A program made the position numbers and the translations under genes. The notes under the pieces were generated by a model, which saw nothing but the letters and a program-made list of their open reading frames with translations, had not been told where the DNA came from and searched no databases. Below are positions 50,689 through 58,971 of a DNA stretch of 64,000 nucleotides, piece by piece. The stretch comes from Allocoleopsis franciscana PCC 7113 (lineage in GTDB: Bacteria; Cyanobacteriota; Cyanobacteriia; Cyanobacteriales; Coleofasciculaceae). The stretch spans positions 1-64,000 of the forward strand of contig NC_019740.1 of the NCBI RefSeq assembly GCF_000317515.1. The letters are read 5' to 3'. How positions within the stretch are numbered: position 1 is the stretch's first letter; each line of letters starts with the position of its first letter.

Positions 50689-52373
50689 CTGGAGATTAGA
50701 CTACGACAAACTAACTCAGCGATAACAAAAGCTGAGAAAGAAGAACAGCCAGAGAAAAAATAGAGATTAAGCAGCTTTTTTTGTCCGTTTTTTGTGTGGT
50801 GTTTTTCCTTTTTTCACTACTGGGTAACGAGTTTTTTTAGTACGTTTGTTCCCGGCTTGCCAACCCGGAGACTTTCCACGGGGTTTGGGAGAGACAGCCG
50901 GTGTGCCAATCTCCGGTAAAAGTAATGCGAACGACTCAGCCACCCGCCCAGGAGTTAAATTTGACAGGGGTTTTTGCCAAGGAAGGTGGTGTTGTGCCAC
51001 CAAGTCTCTAGCTAACCATAATTCCCAAGTCAATATGGGCATTAAATCACTCCACCTTTCACATTGGCATGGAGTACTCAGTTGAGGAACTGTCCAATGT
51101 AATCGTTGTTTAAGAAAACGATACCAGTGGTCAACAGCAAAGCGACGTAAATATTGTCGCCAAATCTCAGGCAGGGGCAGCATTTCCTGACCTACCCACA
51201 CCAACCATAACGGTTGAGACTTTGAGTGTGATTGCTCCGGCAGGATACGTTCGACTAAAATTAATTGCATAGCAATTGAAGCACTACCAGAAAAATGCAG
51301 GTCTTGCCACATCCGGACTCGAAGTTGCCCAAACCTTGAGTCCTCAACTTCAACCATTTCAGTAGCTTCCCACCAAGTTGATGAGTCGTTGAGCTTAAAT
51401 TTTTGACCATGTTTTCTGGGTCGTCCCTTACCTGTATAGGCAGGAGGTGCTGAGTATAAACAACGATTAGAACGAATCCTCATCAAAAAGTCGGCTTCTA
51501 TCTGGGCTGTTTGATTGAGCAAGGAAGCATTGCCATATTCACTATCGAGTAAAATCATCGGACGTAGTGGCAAATACTTACAAGCTTGTTTGATTTGCCA
51601 AGCAGCTTTGCTAATCGGATTCTCCCAACTGGTAATCCGCTCATGTCTCAAAGGTAATGCCCAACTGCCCTTATGTTCGGGTATCCAAGCTATGGTACTG
51701 TATCCTTGACCGATACTAATCGGTTTGTTGGAAGCGATCGCACTTGGCTGATGGCAGTAAGTACGGTCTTGCAATGTTGGTGAATGAACTCTTGCCCAAG
51801 CCGTATGATCTACGGCTAAAACGGGGCGCTCCTGCACTAGTATCTGTTTGATATACAGGCGCATTAACTTGTTGCGATTCGGTCTACAGTCTTGTAGAGC
51901 TTCATATATGCTCGGCCACTTCCGTCGAAAAAAGGGACTTAAAGAAAATTCAGCTAGGCTATAGACATTGCGAGTTGTGAGTACAGCATCAGTCAACTCA
52001 AAAGTAGCATCCTGCGCGAAGTTAATTAAGTCGTAAACTTGTTGGCGAAATTCTTGAAGTTGTTTATAGTTCATGCAGGGGAGAAATGATCGATTTTGGT
52101 TAATTATCATTTTCTCCCCTTTCCCATGACTTATACATGTCAGGTTGGATGCTCTTGATTAGGGTAGACACGGAAACACAGAACCGGAGAGACACACGCG
52201 AGAGTTTTTGTTCTGGGCAATCATCCCGGCTTGAGCTTAAGTCTGTATCATTTCATGTCAGTTTCATTGCGCTGAGTTTATTCGCGATTGGCACTCGCGA
52301 ACTTGACTAATTTTTTTGCCGTAATTACTGCTTCTCTACTCGGCACTCCTTGCCATCGTAGTCTAAACTCCAG
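50689..52373 (-). mobile_element. IS701-like insertion sequence (1,685 bp)
   Basis: 18-bp terminal inverted repeats with one mismatch: CTGGAGATTAGACTACGA at 50689 and the complement of CTGGAGTTTAGACTACGA ending at 52373. A 7-bp target duplication TCACTTA lies at 50682-50688 and 52374-52380. One transposase gene inside. The noncoding 260 bp on its right side (52111-52373) hold nothing else that I can see. The host gene reassembles exactly when the element is removed. Confidence 0.9.
50767..52110 (-). CDS. DDE transposase, IS701-like
   Basis: 447 residues. Catalytic candidates are Asp in LAVDHTAWARV and Asp in MILLDSEYGNASLL, with the Glu in the C-terminal half (AVDHWYRFLKQR region, then CERWSDLMPILTWELWLA). 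The C-terminus is a long basic tail (KPRGKSPGWQAGNKRTKKTR). The N-terminus could also begin at MNYKQLQEF, twelve codons downstream, which is the more usual family start. It moves the surrounding 1,685-bp element and looks intact. Confidence 0.85.
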   Translation of the reverse strand: MIINQNRSFLPCMNYKQLQEFRQQVYDLINFAQDATFELTDAVLTTRNVYSLAEFSLSPFFRRKWPSIYEALQDCRPNRNKLMRLYIKQILVQERPVLAVDHTAWARVHSPTLQDRTYCHQPSAIASNKPISIGQGYSTIAWIPEHKGSWALPLRHERITSWENPISKAAWQIKQACKYLPLRPMILLDSEYGNASLLNQTAQIEADFLMRIRSNRCLYSAPPAYTGKGRPRKHGQKFKLNDSSTWWEATEMVEVEDSRFGQLRVRMWQDLHFSGSASIAMQLILVERILPEQSHSKSQPLWLVWVGQEMLPLPEIWRQYLRRFAVDHWYRFLKQRLHWTVPQLSTPCQCERWSDLMPILTWELWLARDLVAQHHLPWQKPLSNLTPGRVAESFALLLPEIGTPAVSPKPRGKSPGWQAGNKRTKKTRYPVVKKGKTPHKKRTKKAA

Positions 52374-52601
52374 TCACTTAGTTTGGCAATAAAAGCCGCT
52401 TTGTATCTGCGCTTTCTCCAAGCTTCTGCCAAGTTAGCGCACACAGAACGTGATGAACGACGAATTTGATCGGTTAATGAATATTTTTCTTCTACAGGAA
52501 ACTTTTTAGAGAGTTCAAAGATTGTCATCGCTGTATCGAATGCCAACTGAAATATCGCCAAATCTTCATGACTCTTAAACGACTCTTTTGCCACTACAAA
52601 A

Positions 52602-52660
52602 TCCCCCTTGTCCCCCTTATCTTCCTTGTCCCCCTTGTCCCCCTTGTCCCCCTTGTCCCA
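52602..52660. repeat. 9-bp tandem repeat tract before cas4
   Basis: Six to seven units of CCCCCTTGT, ending 18 bp before the cas4 start. The spacing between tract and ATG suggests it may lie in the cas4 promoter or 5' leader. Confidence 0.85.
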
Positions 52661-52678
52661 TTATTTTCTGACTAAACC

Positions 52679-53263
52679 ATGACTGAAAACTACTTACCGC
52701 TTGCGTACCTCAATGCTTGGGAATATTGTCCGCGTCGATTTTATCTGGAATACCAATTAGGAGAAATGGAGGATAACGAGCATATTCTCTTGGGACGCCA
52801 TCTCCACCGCAATATTAATGAGGAGGAAATTAACGTTGAGGGCGACACCTTAATTTATCAGCAGCAATGGGTGTGGAGCGATCGCCTTTTTGTCAGCGGC
52901 ATCATTGACGCGGTTGAAGCACGAGACGGTGAATTAGTCCCGGTGGAATACAAAAAGGGCAAGATGGCGCAGCACCTTAACGACCATTTTCAACTGTGTG
53001 CTGCTGCTTTGTGTTTGGAAGAACGTTTGGGATGTTGCATTACTTATGGAGAAATTTTCTACCACGGCAATCGACGGCGGCAGAGGGTGAATTTTACGCC
53101 CCAACTGCGGGAAGCAACCGAAAATGCGATCGCATCAGCACGACTCACCGCAACAGGAAAAATGCCGCCGCCCATCGACCAGGCGAAGAAATGTCAGGCG
53201 TGTAGCTTGATTGGAATTTGCCTGCCGTTTGAAGTCAAACAACTACTTCGGGAGAACGTTTAA
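52679..53263 (+). CDS. cas4: Cas4 nuclease of the type I locus
   Basis: 194 residues. Cys17 (EYCPRRFYLEY) plus three C-terminal Cys (KCQACSLIGIC) form the iron-sulfur site. The nuclease core has GIIDAVEA and LVPVEYKKGK (D...ExK), then FQLCAAALCLEE. Cas4 trims prespacers and selects their PAM end for Cas1-Cas2. It looks intact and lies one base before the cas1 start region, so the two are cotranscribed. Confidence 0.93.
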   Translation: MTENYLPLAYLNAWEYCPRRFYLEYQLGEMEDNEHILLGRHLHRNINEEEINVEGDTLIYQQQWVWSDRLFVSGIIDAVEARDGELVPVEYKKGKMAQHLNDHFQLCAAALCLEERLGCCITYGEIFYHGNRRRQRVNFTPQLREATENAIASARLTATGKMPPPIDQAKKCQACSLIGICLPFEVKQLLRENV

Positions 53264-53264
53264 G

Positions 53265-54272
53265 ATGTCTGTACTCTATGTTACTCAGCCGGAAGCTGTT
53301 TTAAGTAAGAAATACGAAGCCTTTACTGTAGCGCTGAAGCAGGAGGATGGTTCCTGGCAAAAAAAATCTGTCCCGGCGCAAACGGTCGAACAGGTGGTAT
53401 TAATGGGTAATCCCCAGGTTACGGGTGATGCTTTAGTCTATGCGCTGGAATTGGGGATGCCAATTCATTATCTTTCCGAGTTTGGTAAGTATCTCGGTAG
53501 CGCTTTACCCGGATATTCTCGCAATGGGCCGCTGCGGTTGGCTCAGTATGCCCTTTATCACGATACCAAAGGGCGGCTGGAGTTGGTAAAAGCGATCGTT
53601 TCTGCCAAAATCCACAACCAGCATCTAGTTTTGTATCGTTACAAACTGATGGGCAATCCTCTCAAGTCCCACAAAAAACTGGTTGCGGAGCAAACCACGC
53701 TTGACCAGGTGCGGGGTGTGGAAGGATTGGCAGCGAAGGATTATTTTGGCTGTTGGGATGCTTTGTTGAAAGAACCTTGGTCGTTCCCTCGACGCAATCG
53801 TCGTCCTCCTACTGACCCGGTTAACTCACTGTTGAGTTTTGCCTACGGATTGCTACGGGTGCAGGTGACGGCAGCAGTACACTTGGCGGGATTAGATCCG
53901 TATATCGGCTATCTACATGAGGTGCATCATGGACAGCCCTCAATGGTGCTCGATCTGATGGAAGAGTTCCGTCCGCTGGTGGCGGATAGCTTGGTGCTGT
54001 CGGTGTTGAGTCATCGAGAACTCCAGCCAGATGATTTTACAGAAAGTTTGGGGGCTTACCGCTTGTCGGAGGATGGACGAAAGACGTTTCTCCAAGCCTT
54101 TGAGCGCTTTTTGACAGGAATGCAGTGGGCTTCGCTGCAAATCTCTATGGAGAAGTTGATTAAGCCCTCTGAGGATTCGGTACGAGTTTACGTGTTGGAT
54201 GCGGGGGCCTTGAAGCGTACCCTGACCTACGGTTCCCAACAGCCTCGCCAAGACACAACGATCATTCTATAA
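53265..54272 (+). CDS. cas1: Cas1 of the type I locus
   Basis: 335 residues from MSVLYVTQPEAVLSKKYEAF. The frame opens 18 codons upstream inside cas4, but the Cas1 start is here, one base after the cas4 stop. The metal ligands are present: Glu in RGVEGLAAKDYF, His in EVHHGQPSMVLDLMEEF, and the following Glu pair. It therefore looks active, unlike the stand-alone Cas1 at 11988. It is distinct in sequence from the two Cas1 proteins at 8.8-13 kb. The expected cas2 does not follow; the leader of array E begins at once. Confidence 0.93.
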   Translation: MSVLYVTQPEAVLSKKYEAFTVALKQEDGSWQKKSVPAQTVEQVVLMGNPQVTGDALVYALELGMPIHYLSEFGKYLGSALPGYSRNGPLRLAQYALYHDTKGRLELVKAIVSAKIHNQHLVLYRYKLMGNPLKSHKKLVAEQTTLDQVRGVEGLAAKDYFGCWDALLKEPWSFPRRNRRPPTDPVNSLLSFAYGLLRVQVTAAVHLAGLDPYIGYLHEVHHGQPSMVLDLMEEFRPLVADSLVLSVLSHRELQPDDFTESLGAYRLSEDGRKTFLQAFERFLTGMQWASLQISMEKLIKPSEDSVRVYVLDAGALKRTLTYGSQQPRQDTTIIL

Positions 54273-54277
54273 TTGGG

Positions 54278-54489
54278 CTAGTCAAATTTTTCGTGGGTCA
54301 AAGCGGGGGCGAAAAACCGAGGAGTGCCACGAAAAACGCCAGAACCTTGACAATTAAATAGTTTGAGCATTTTCAGTTGCTCAGTAAATGAGAATGGGTT
54401 TCAACAAGTGGGACTGAAATGAGGGTGAAAAAGAGTCCCACGAAAATCATGGGTAGAACCCTCTGTCCGTCGATGTTTCAGATGGCGGA
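54278..54489 (+). promoter_or_regulatory. Leader of array E
   Basis: Follows the cas1 stop directly. It has CGTGGGTCAAAGCG, CCACGAAAAACGCC, ACCTTGACAATTAAA (54344-54358, -35-like), a CACGAAAATC repeat, and GTTTCAGATGGCGGA just before the first repeat. The ACCTTGACAA box also stands in leaders B and C, despite different repeats and different Cas1 proteins. An inverted copy is at 49091-49330. Confidence 0.75.
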
Positions 54490-55227
54490 CTTTCCGCGAA
54501 CTTAATCCCCGCAAGGGGACTGAAACCTTCATCGCCATCACGGGAGGGGCGGGGAGGAACTTTCCGCGAACTTAATCCCCGCAAGGGGACTGAAACATAC
54601 GAGGAATACCATCAATTCCACCTAAATTCTCAAGTGCGCTTTCCGCGAACTTAATCCCCGCAAGGGGACTGAAACAACAGGTAACATGTTTGAAGCTACA
54701 TTACCAAAACTTTCCGCGAACTTAATCCCCGCAAGGGGACTGAAACAGTTATTTAAACTCCTGTCATTTATTGCACTAGTCTTTCCGCGAACTTAATCCC
54801 CGCAAGGGGACTGAAACAACTGTATAACCTTAAGTATTTAGCTTAAGTAACCTTGCTTTCCGCGAACTTAATCCCCGCAAGGGGACTGAAACATTGGACG
54901 CTGTGCCAATTTCTCAGCCATTGAACAAGCGACTTTCCGCGAACTTAATCCCCGCAAGGGGACTGAAACATTGGACGCTGTGCCAATTTCTCAGCCATTG
55001 AACAAGCGACTTTCCGCGAACTTAATCCCCGCAAGGGGACTGAAACGTTGAAATATACATTGTTCTAACCTCGTATTAAATCAAAACTTTCCGCGAACTT
55101 AATCCCCGCAAGGGGACTGAAACGAGGTGATCGAAGAAAGTTCAAATTCAGGTGAAGACACTTTCCGCGAACTTAATCCCCGCAAGGGGACTGAAACACA
55201 AAGACCAACAATCAACCTATTTATAAA
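54490..55227 (+). CRISPR. CRISPR array E, leader-proximal part (10 repeats)
   Basis: Repeats of 37 bp start at 54490, 54560, 54639, 54710, 54781, 54856, 54933, 55010, 55087 and 55161. They begin CTTTCCGCGAACTTAATCCC and end AAGGGGACTGAAAC. Spacers 6 (54893-54932) and 7 (54970-55009) are identical over 40 bp, so one repeat-spacer unit was duplicated. The tenth spacer is cut after 30 bp by the second Tn7-like element, with the 5-bp duplication ATAAA. Confidence 0.97.
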
Positions 55228-55432
55228 TGTCACTTGAACCATATCCTGTCCAAAGTGGAAGCATAAGCTGTCCAGCGACAGGGGCAAAAACCCTGATGCT
55301 GTCGTAGGAAGAACAGTGGCTTTGGTAGCCAAGTAGAACTATAAATTGTCCCTAAGTTGAAATTGGAAGGATAAGATGTCCTGGAGTTGATAAACTGACA
55401 ATATCCTCCCATTGCTGCCAGAGAAAAAATAA

Positions 55433-57820
55433 ATGCTGGACGGCGAACAGTTTGTGCGGTGGTGTCAGCAGTTAGCCTTGGCAGAACCGACAAGGAAATA
55501 CATCGAACTGTTACGCAGTTCGCCACCTGCGCGTGTGGTACGCAGTAGGGCAGGCAACGTGAGTGGTCGTTACCCCAGTCGAAAAATGGGCGTGACGATT
55601 CAATTTGAGAGCCACCACAACGAATTGGCAGGCATCTATGAAATGGAATATGACCCAGATGTGCTGGAATATTACGATCAACCCAGTGGGCTTAAACTTA
55701 GCTATCAAGCTCTGTGTGGTCGGAAAGTAGGAGTCCTGCATACCCCAGATTTCTTCGTGTTGCGCCAAACATCTGCTGGCTGGGAAGAGTGGAAAACACT
55801 TGATGAATTAGTGCGATTATCAGCTAAGATGCCTGCTCGCTACGTGCAAGAAATTGAAGGTCAATGGCACTGTCCCCCAGGAGAAGAAGTAGCACAAAGC
55901 TTGGGATTATATTATCGCATCCGCTGCAACGCTGAAATTGACTGGGTTTTCCAAAATAATCTTCATTTTCTCGAAGACTACTTGCAGCCGTCCCATTTGG
56001 ATCTAGAAGAGAACGTTCGTGCCAACATCACATTACTGGTAGAACTTCATCCAGGAATTACCTTAGGTGAATTGCTACAACAGGGGTACAACTGTGACGA
56101 GGTTTATACCCTAATTGCCCAAAATCATTTAAAGGTGAATTGGCGAGGTGTCAACATAGCGCAACTTGGTTCACAGCGTCAAATCTTTCCGGCTAGTCAG
56201 AAAGTTTGTCAAACCGAAACAACCAAGTGGAGAAGAGCATCAACCTTAGAATTAGCCCCTAACTTAGTTGACCTAAAACCTGGTTCTCCTGTGGTGTGGA
56301 ATGGAAAAAGCTTATCGATTCTCAATCGGGGAGAAACCCATACAGCCCTACTCAATGAAGAGGAAAAAGTCATCCAACTGCCCAACGTTGCCCTATTGGA
56401 ATTAGTCAAACAGGGTGAGTTAACAGGTGTTGTCACCCACTCCTTACCATCTGCAAAAGAAGTCAATGACCTTTTAGCCAAGGCTAGCGTCGATGATTGT
56501 GCACAAGCCAACCGCCGCTATTCCATCATTGCTCCCTACCTAACGGGTGAACTCCAAACCTCAAATCAGGTCGTCAGTACACGTACAATTCGCCGTTGGT
56601 TGCATTCGTGGCAAAAAGCCCAAGAGCAATATGGATGTGGTTATGTAGGTTTATTGCCTCGCGTCAGCTCTAAAGGTAATCGCCAATCCAAATTACCGGA
56701 AGCGACACAAAAAATCGTAGACGAATTCATTGCTAACAACTATCTAAATCTCAAACAGCAAGGAAAATTCGCCGTTTACAGTTCACTGGTACGAGCCTGT
56801 GAACAGCAAGGGATTACTCCTTGTAGCTACAAAACATTTGTCCGAAACATTCATCAAAAATCTAACTATGAACAGGCTTTGAAAAGGCAGGGGCGTAGGG
56901 CGGCTTACAAGCACGAACCTTTTTATTGGGAGCTAGAGGTAAACACCCCTAGGCACGGACAACGACCCTTTGAAATCTGCCATATTGACCATACACAATT
57001 AGATATTGAGCTAGTTAGCTCCCACACATCAGTAAATCTGGGTCGCCCTTGGGCTACCTTCCTAACAGACGCTTACTCACGACGAATACTAGCCGTTTAT
57101 CTGTGTTTTGACCCACCGTCCTACCGTAGTTGCATGATGGTAATGCGCGAGTGTGTCCGTCGTCACGGACGCTTGCCCCACACGATAGTGGTGGATGGAG
57201 CCAAAGAATTCATGAGTGTTTACTTCGAGCGGCTACTAGCCGCTTACTCTTGCACGAAGAAAACCCGACCAGCGGCTAAACCCCGATTTGGTTCAGTATG
57301 CGAACGCTTGTTCGGGACAGCCAACACCATGTTGATTCACAATCTCCAGGGAAATACGCAAATTAACAAGAATTCTAGGGCTGTGACGAAAAGCGTTAAT
57401 CCCCGTAATTTAGCTATTTGGACGCTGGGGAGTTTGTATCAGAATCTATGCGATTGGGCTTATGAATTTTACGACAACAAGGAGCATCCGGCACTCTTGA
57501 AAAGCCCAAGAGCAGCTTTTTCAGATGGCTTGTTGCAAACCGGATTGCGCCCACATAAACTGATTCCTTACGATGAAACCTTTCGGATTTTGACCCTACC
57601 AACAACATCCAAAGGAACTGCCAAAGTCATTCCTAATCAAGGAGTCAAAATTAACCACATCTACTATTGGCATAATAGTTTTCGGAATCCGGAAATTGAA
57701 AAGACTCAAGTTCTCGTGCGCTATGACCCAAATGATGTTGGGATTGCCTATGCCTACATAAAAGGTCAGTGGGTAAATTGCATCTCGCAGCACTATAGCA
57801 GCTTAGCGGGTCACTCTTAG
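55433..57820 (+). CDS. tnsAB: TnsAB fusion transposase, copy 2
   Basis: 795 residues, same TnsA-like (E64, PD 105-106, E119-x-K121) and TnsB-like (D519, D588, E624) sites as copy 1. The only residue difference is Gln139 here (codon CAA at 55847) instead of Lys139. That position follows the TnsA-like core, outside the catalytic residues, so both are expected to be active. The pre-crRNA promoter of array E reads into this gene. Confidence 0.92.
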   Translation: MLDGEQFVRWCQQLALAEPTRKYIELLRSSPPARVVRSRAGNVSGRYPSRKMGVTIQFESHHNELAGIYEMEYDPDVLEYYDQPSGLKLSYQALCGRKVGVLHTPDFFVLRQTSAGWEEWKTLDELVRLSAKMPARYVQEIEGQWHCPPGEEVAQSLGLYYRIRCNAEIDWVFQNNLHFLEDYLQPSHLDLEENVRANITLLVELHPGITLGELLQQGYNCDEVYTLIAQNHLKVNWRGVNIAQLGSQRQIFPASQKVCQTETTKWRRASTLELAPNLVDLKPGSPVVWNGKSLSILNRGETHTALLNEEEKVIQLPNVALLELVKQGELTGVVTHSLPSAKEVNDLLAKASVDDCAQANRRYSIIAPYLTGELQTSNQVVSTRTIRRWLHSWQKAQEQYGCGYVGLLPRVSSKGNRQSKLPEATQKIVDEFIANNYLNLKQQGKFAVYSSLVRACEQQGITPCSYKTFVRNIHQKSNYEQALKRQGRRAAYKHEPFYWELEVNTPRHGQRPFEICHIDHTQLDIELVSSHTSVNLGRPWATFLTDAYSRRILAVYLCFDPPSYRSCMMVMRECVRRHGRLPHTIVVDGAKEFMSVYFERLLAAYSCTKKTRPAAKPRFGSVCERLFGTANTMLIHNLQGNTQINKNSRAVTKSVNPRNLAIWTLGSLYQNLCDWAYEFYDNKEHPALLKSPRAAFSDGLLQTGLRPHKLIPYDETFRILTLPTTSKGTAKVIPNQGVKINHIYYWHNSFRNPEIEKTQVLVRYDPNDVGIAYAYIKGQWVNCISQHYSSLAGHS

Positions 57821-57840
57821 CTGCAACTCCAGCGGAGAAA

Positions 57841-58971
57841 CTGGCTTACTTTGAAAGTTGTACGGTAGTACACAGGCAATTAAAAATTGCTTATGAAGCT
57901 GTAATAGATGCCGTCAATAATCCTGGAGGAGCTTCATTAATCTTTTTGTTTGGTCCTACCGGGGTGGGGAAAACAACCTTACTCCATCAAGTTGTGAAAG
58001 TGCTAATAGAGCAGAACTCCAGAGCTATGCAACTTGATTGTGGGCATATTCCTGTTGCTTATGTAGAAGCTCGCGCTCCCGAATCCGGGTCTTTCGACTG
58101 GAAAGATTATTATAAAAGCGTCTTGATAGCTTTAGCTGACCCCTTCGTTGATTATAAACTCAGAACTGGCAGTAGCCGAATTGAGGGCAGGGGTTCGGCT
58201 CAACGTCTAGTTAAATCAAGAGCCAACCTTTCAGATTTACGAGAGGATGTAGCCGCAATTATCCAACAACGTCGGTTAATTGTATTTCTAGTTGATGAAG
58301 CCCAACGCTTCACTAAAATGGCATCGGGACGAAGACAACAAGACCAAATGGATGCCATTCAGTCAATGGCAAGTTTCACGTCCACCCGACACGGACTTTT
58401 TGGCACTTATGAACTGCTACAGTTAAGAAATTTAAGCGGTCAATTGAGCCGCCGCAGTTTAGATATTCACTTTCCTCGTTATCAAGCGGATTGCTCACAG
58501 GACGTTAAAGATTTCAAACGGGTACTCAAAAGCTTTGCCTGCCAAATGCCCTTGTTAGAAGTCCCTGATTTAGAGCAGCATTGGGAATACTTTTACGAAC
58601 GCAGTATCGGTTGTGTCGGGATAGTGAAAGATTGGCTGACACAAGCTTTGAGAAAAGCGTTGGGAGAATCAGCCTCTACCCTGAGCTTGGCACATCTTAC
58701 ACCTTATGCTCCCAGTGTTTCTAAATGTATGCAAATGGCAACTGAGGCGATAGAAGGTGAGAAAGCGCTGCTCCAATCGGAGAGCGAACTGAGCCGATTG
58801 CGTCAAAAATTGGGATTAACTGTTAAGGAGCCACCAACAGCAACAGAAGCCTTGCTCAATAGCCCGACCCGTTCTACGGCTAATAAAAAAGACAAGAAAA
58901 CAAAGAAACGTCGTCCGGGAGAGCGTAATCCTCAACGGGATGTCATCGGAGGCGCTCCCAGTGTCAGTTGA
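57841..58971 (+). CDS. tnsC: TnsC AAA+ regulator, copy 2 (unusual start)
   Basis: Same sequence as copy 1, including the lack of ATG, GTG or TTG between the tnsAB stop and the TTG at the P-loop (57946). CTG at 57841 with GGAG upstream is my preferred start. Because both copies share the feature, it is not a chance mutation in one of them. Confidence 0.85.
   Translation: MAYFESCTVVHRQLKIAYEAVIDAVNNPGGASLIFLFGPTGVGKTTLLHQVVKVLIEQNSRAMQLDCGHIPVAYVEARAPESGSFDWKDYYKSVLIALADPFVDYKLRTGSSRIEGRGSAQRLVKSRANLSDLREDVAAIIQQRRLIVFLVDEAQRFTKMASGRRQQDQMDAIQSMASFTSTRHGLFGTYELLQLRNLSGQLSRRSLDIHFPRYQADCSQDVKDFKRVLKSFACQMPLLEVPDLEQHWEYFYERSIGCVGIVKDWLTQALRKALGESASTLSLAHLTPYAPSVSKCMQMATEAIEGEKALLQSESELSRLRQKLGLTVKEPPTATEALLNSPTRSTANKKDKKTKKRRPGERNPQRDVIGGAPSVS

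Larger units (their letters stand above)
50513..52594 (-). pseudogene. Four-helix-bundle gene split by the IS element
   Basis: The N-terminal part (52374-52594; MAKESFKSHEDLAIFQLAFD, SLTDQIRRSSRSVCANLAEA, and FIAKL) and the C-terminal part (50513-50688; SDCEAEAAETQVW, KCSYLDIEQGRQLYGTYNQI, then NMINNPNKWV) together make a complete small protein of the four-helix-bundle family (23S rRNA intervening-sequence type). Such genes are common in cyanobacteria and of uncertain function. The insertion is after codon AAGTGA, duplicated as TAAGTGA on the minus strand. Upstream of its start lies another 9-bp repeat tract. Confidence 0.85.

Noticed and set aside
54273-54489. Search for cas2 after the type I cas1
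   Set aside because: No frame with the Cas2 pattern (Y-D-I, then R-Q-S-V-F-E) exists here. The stretch is the leader of array E.
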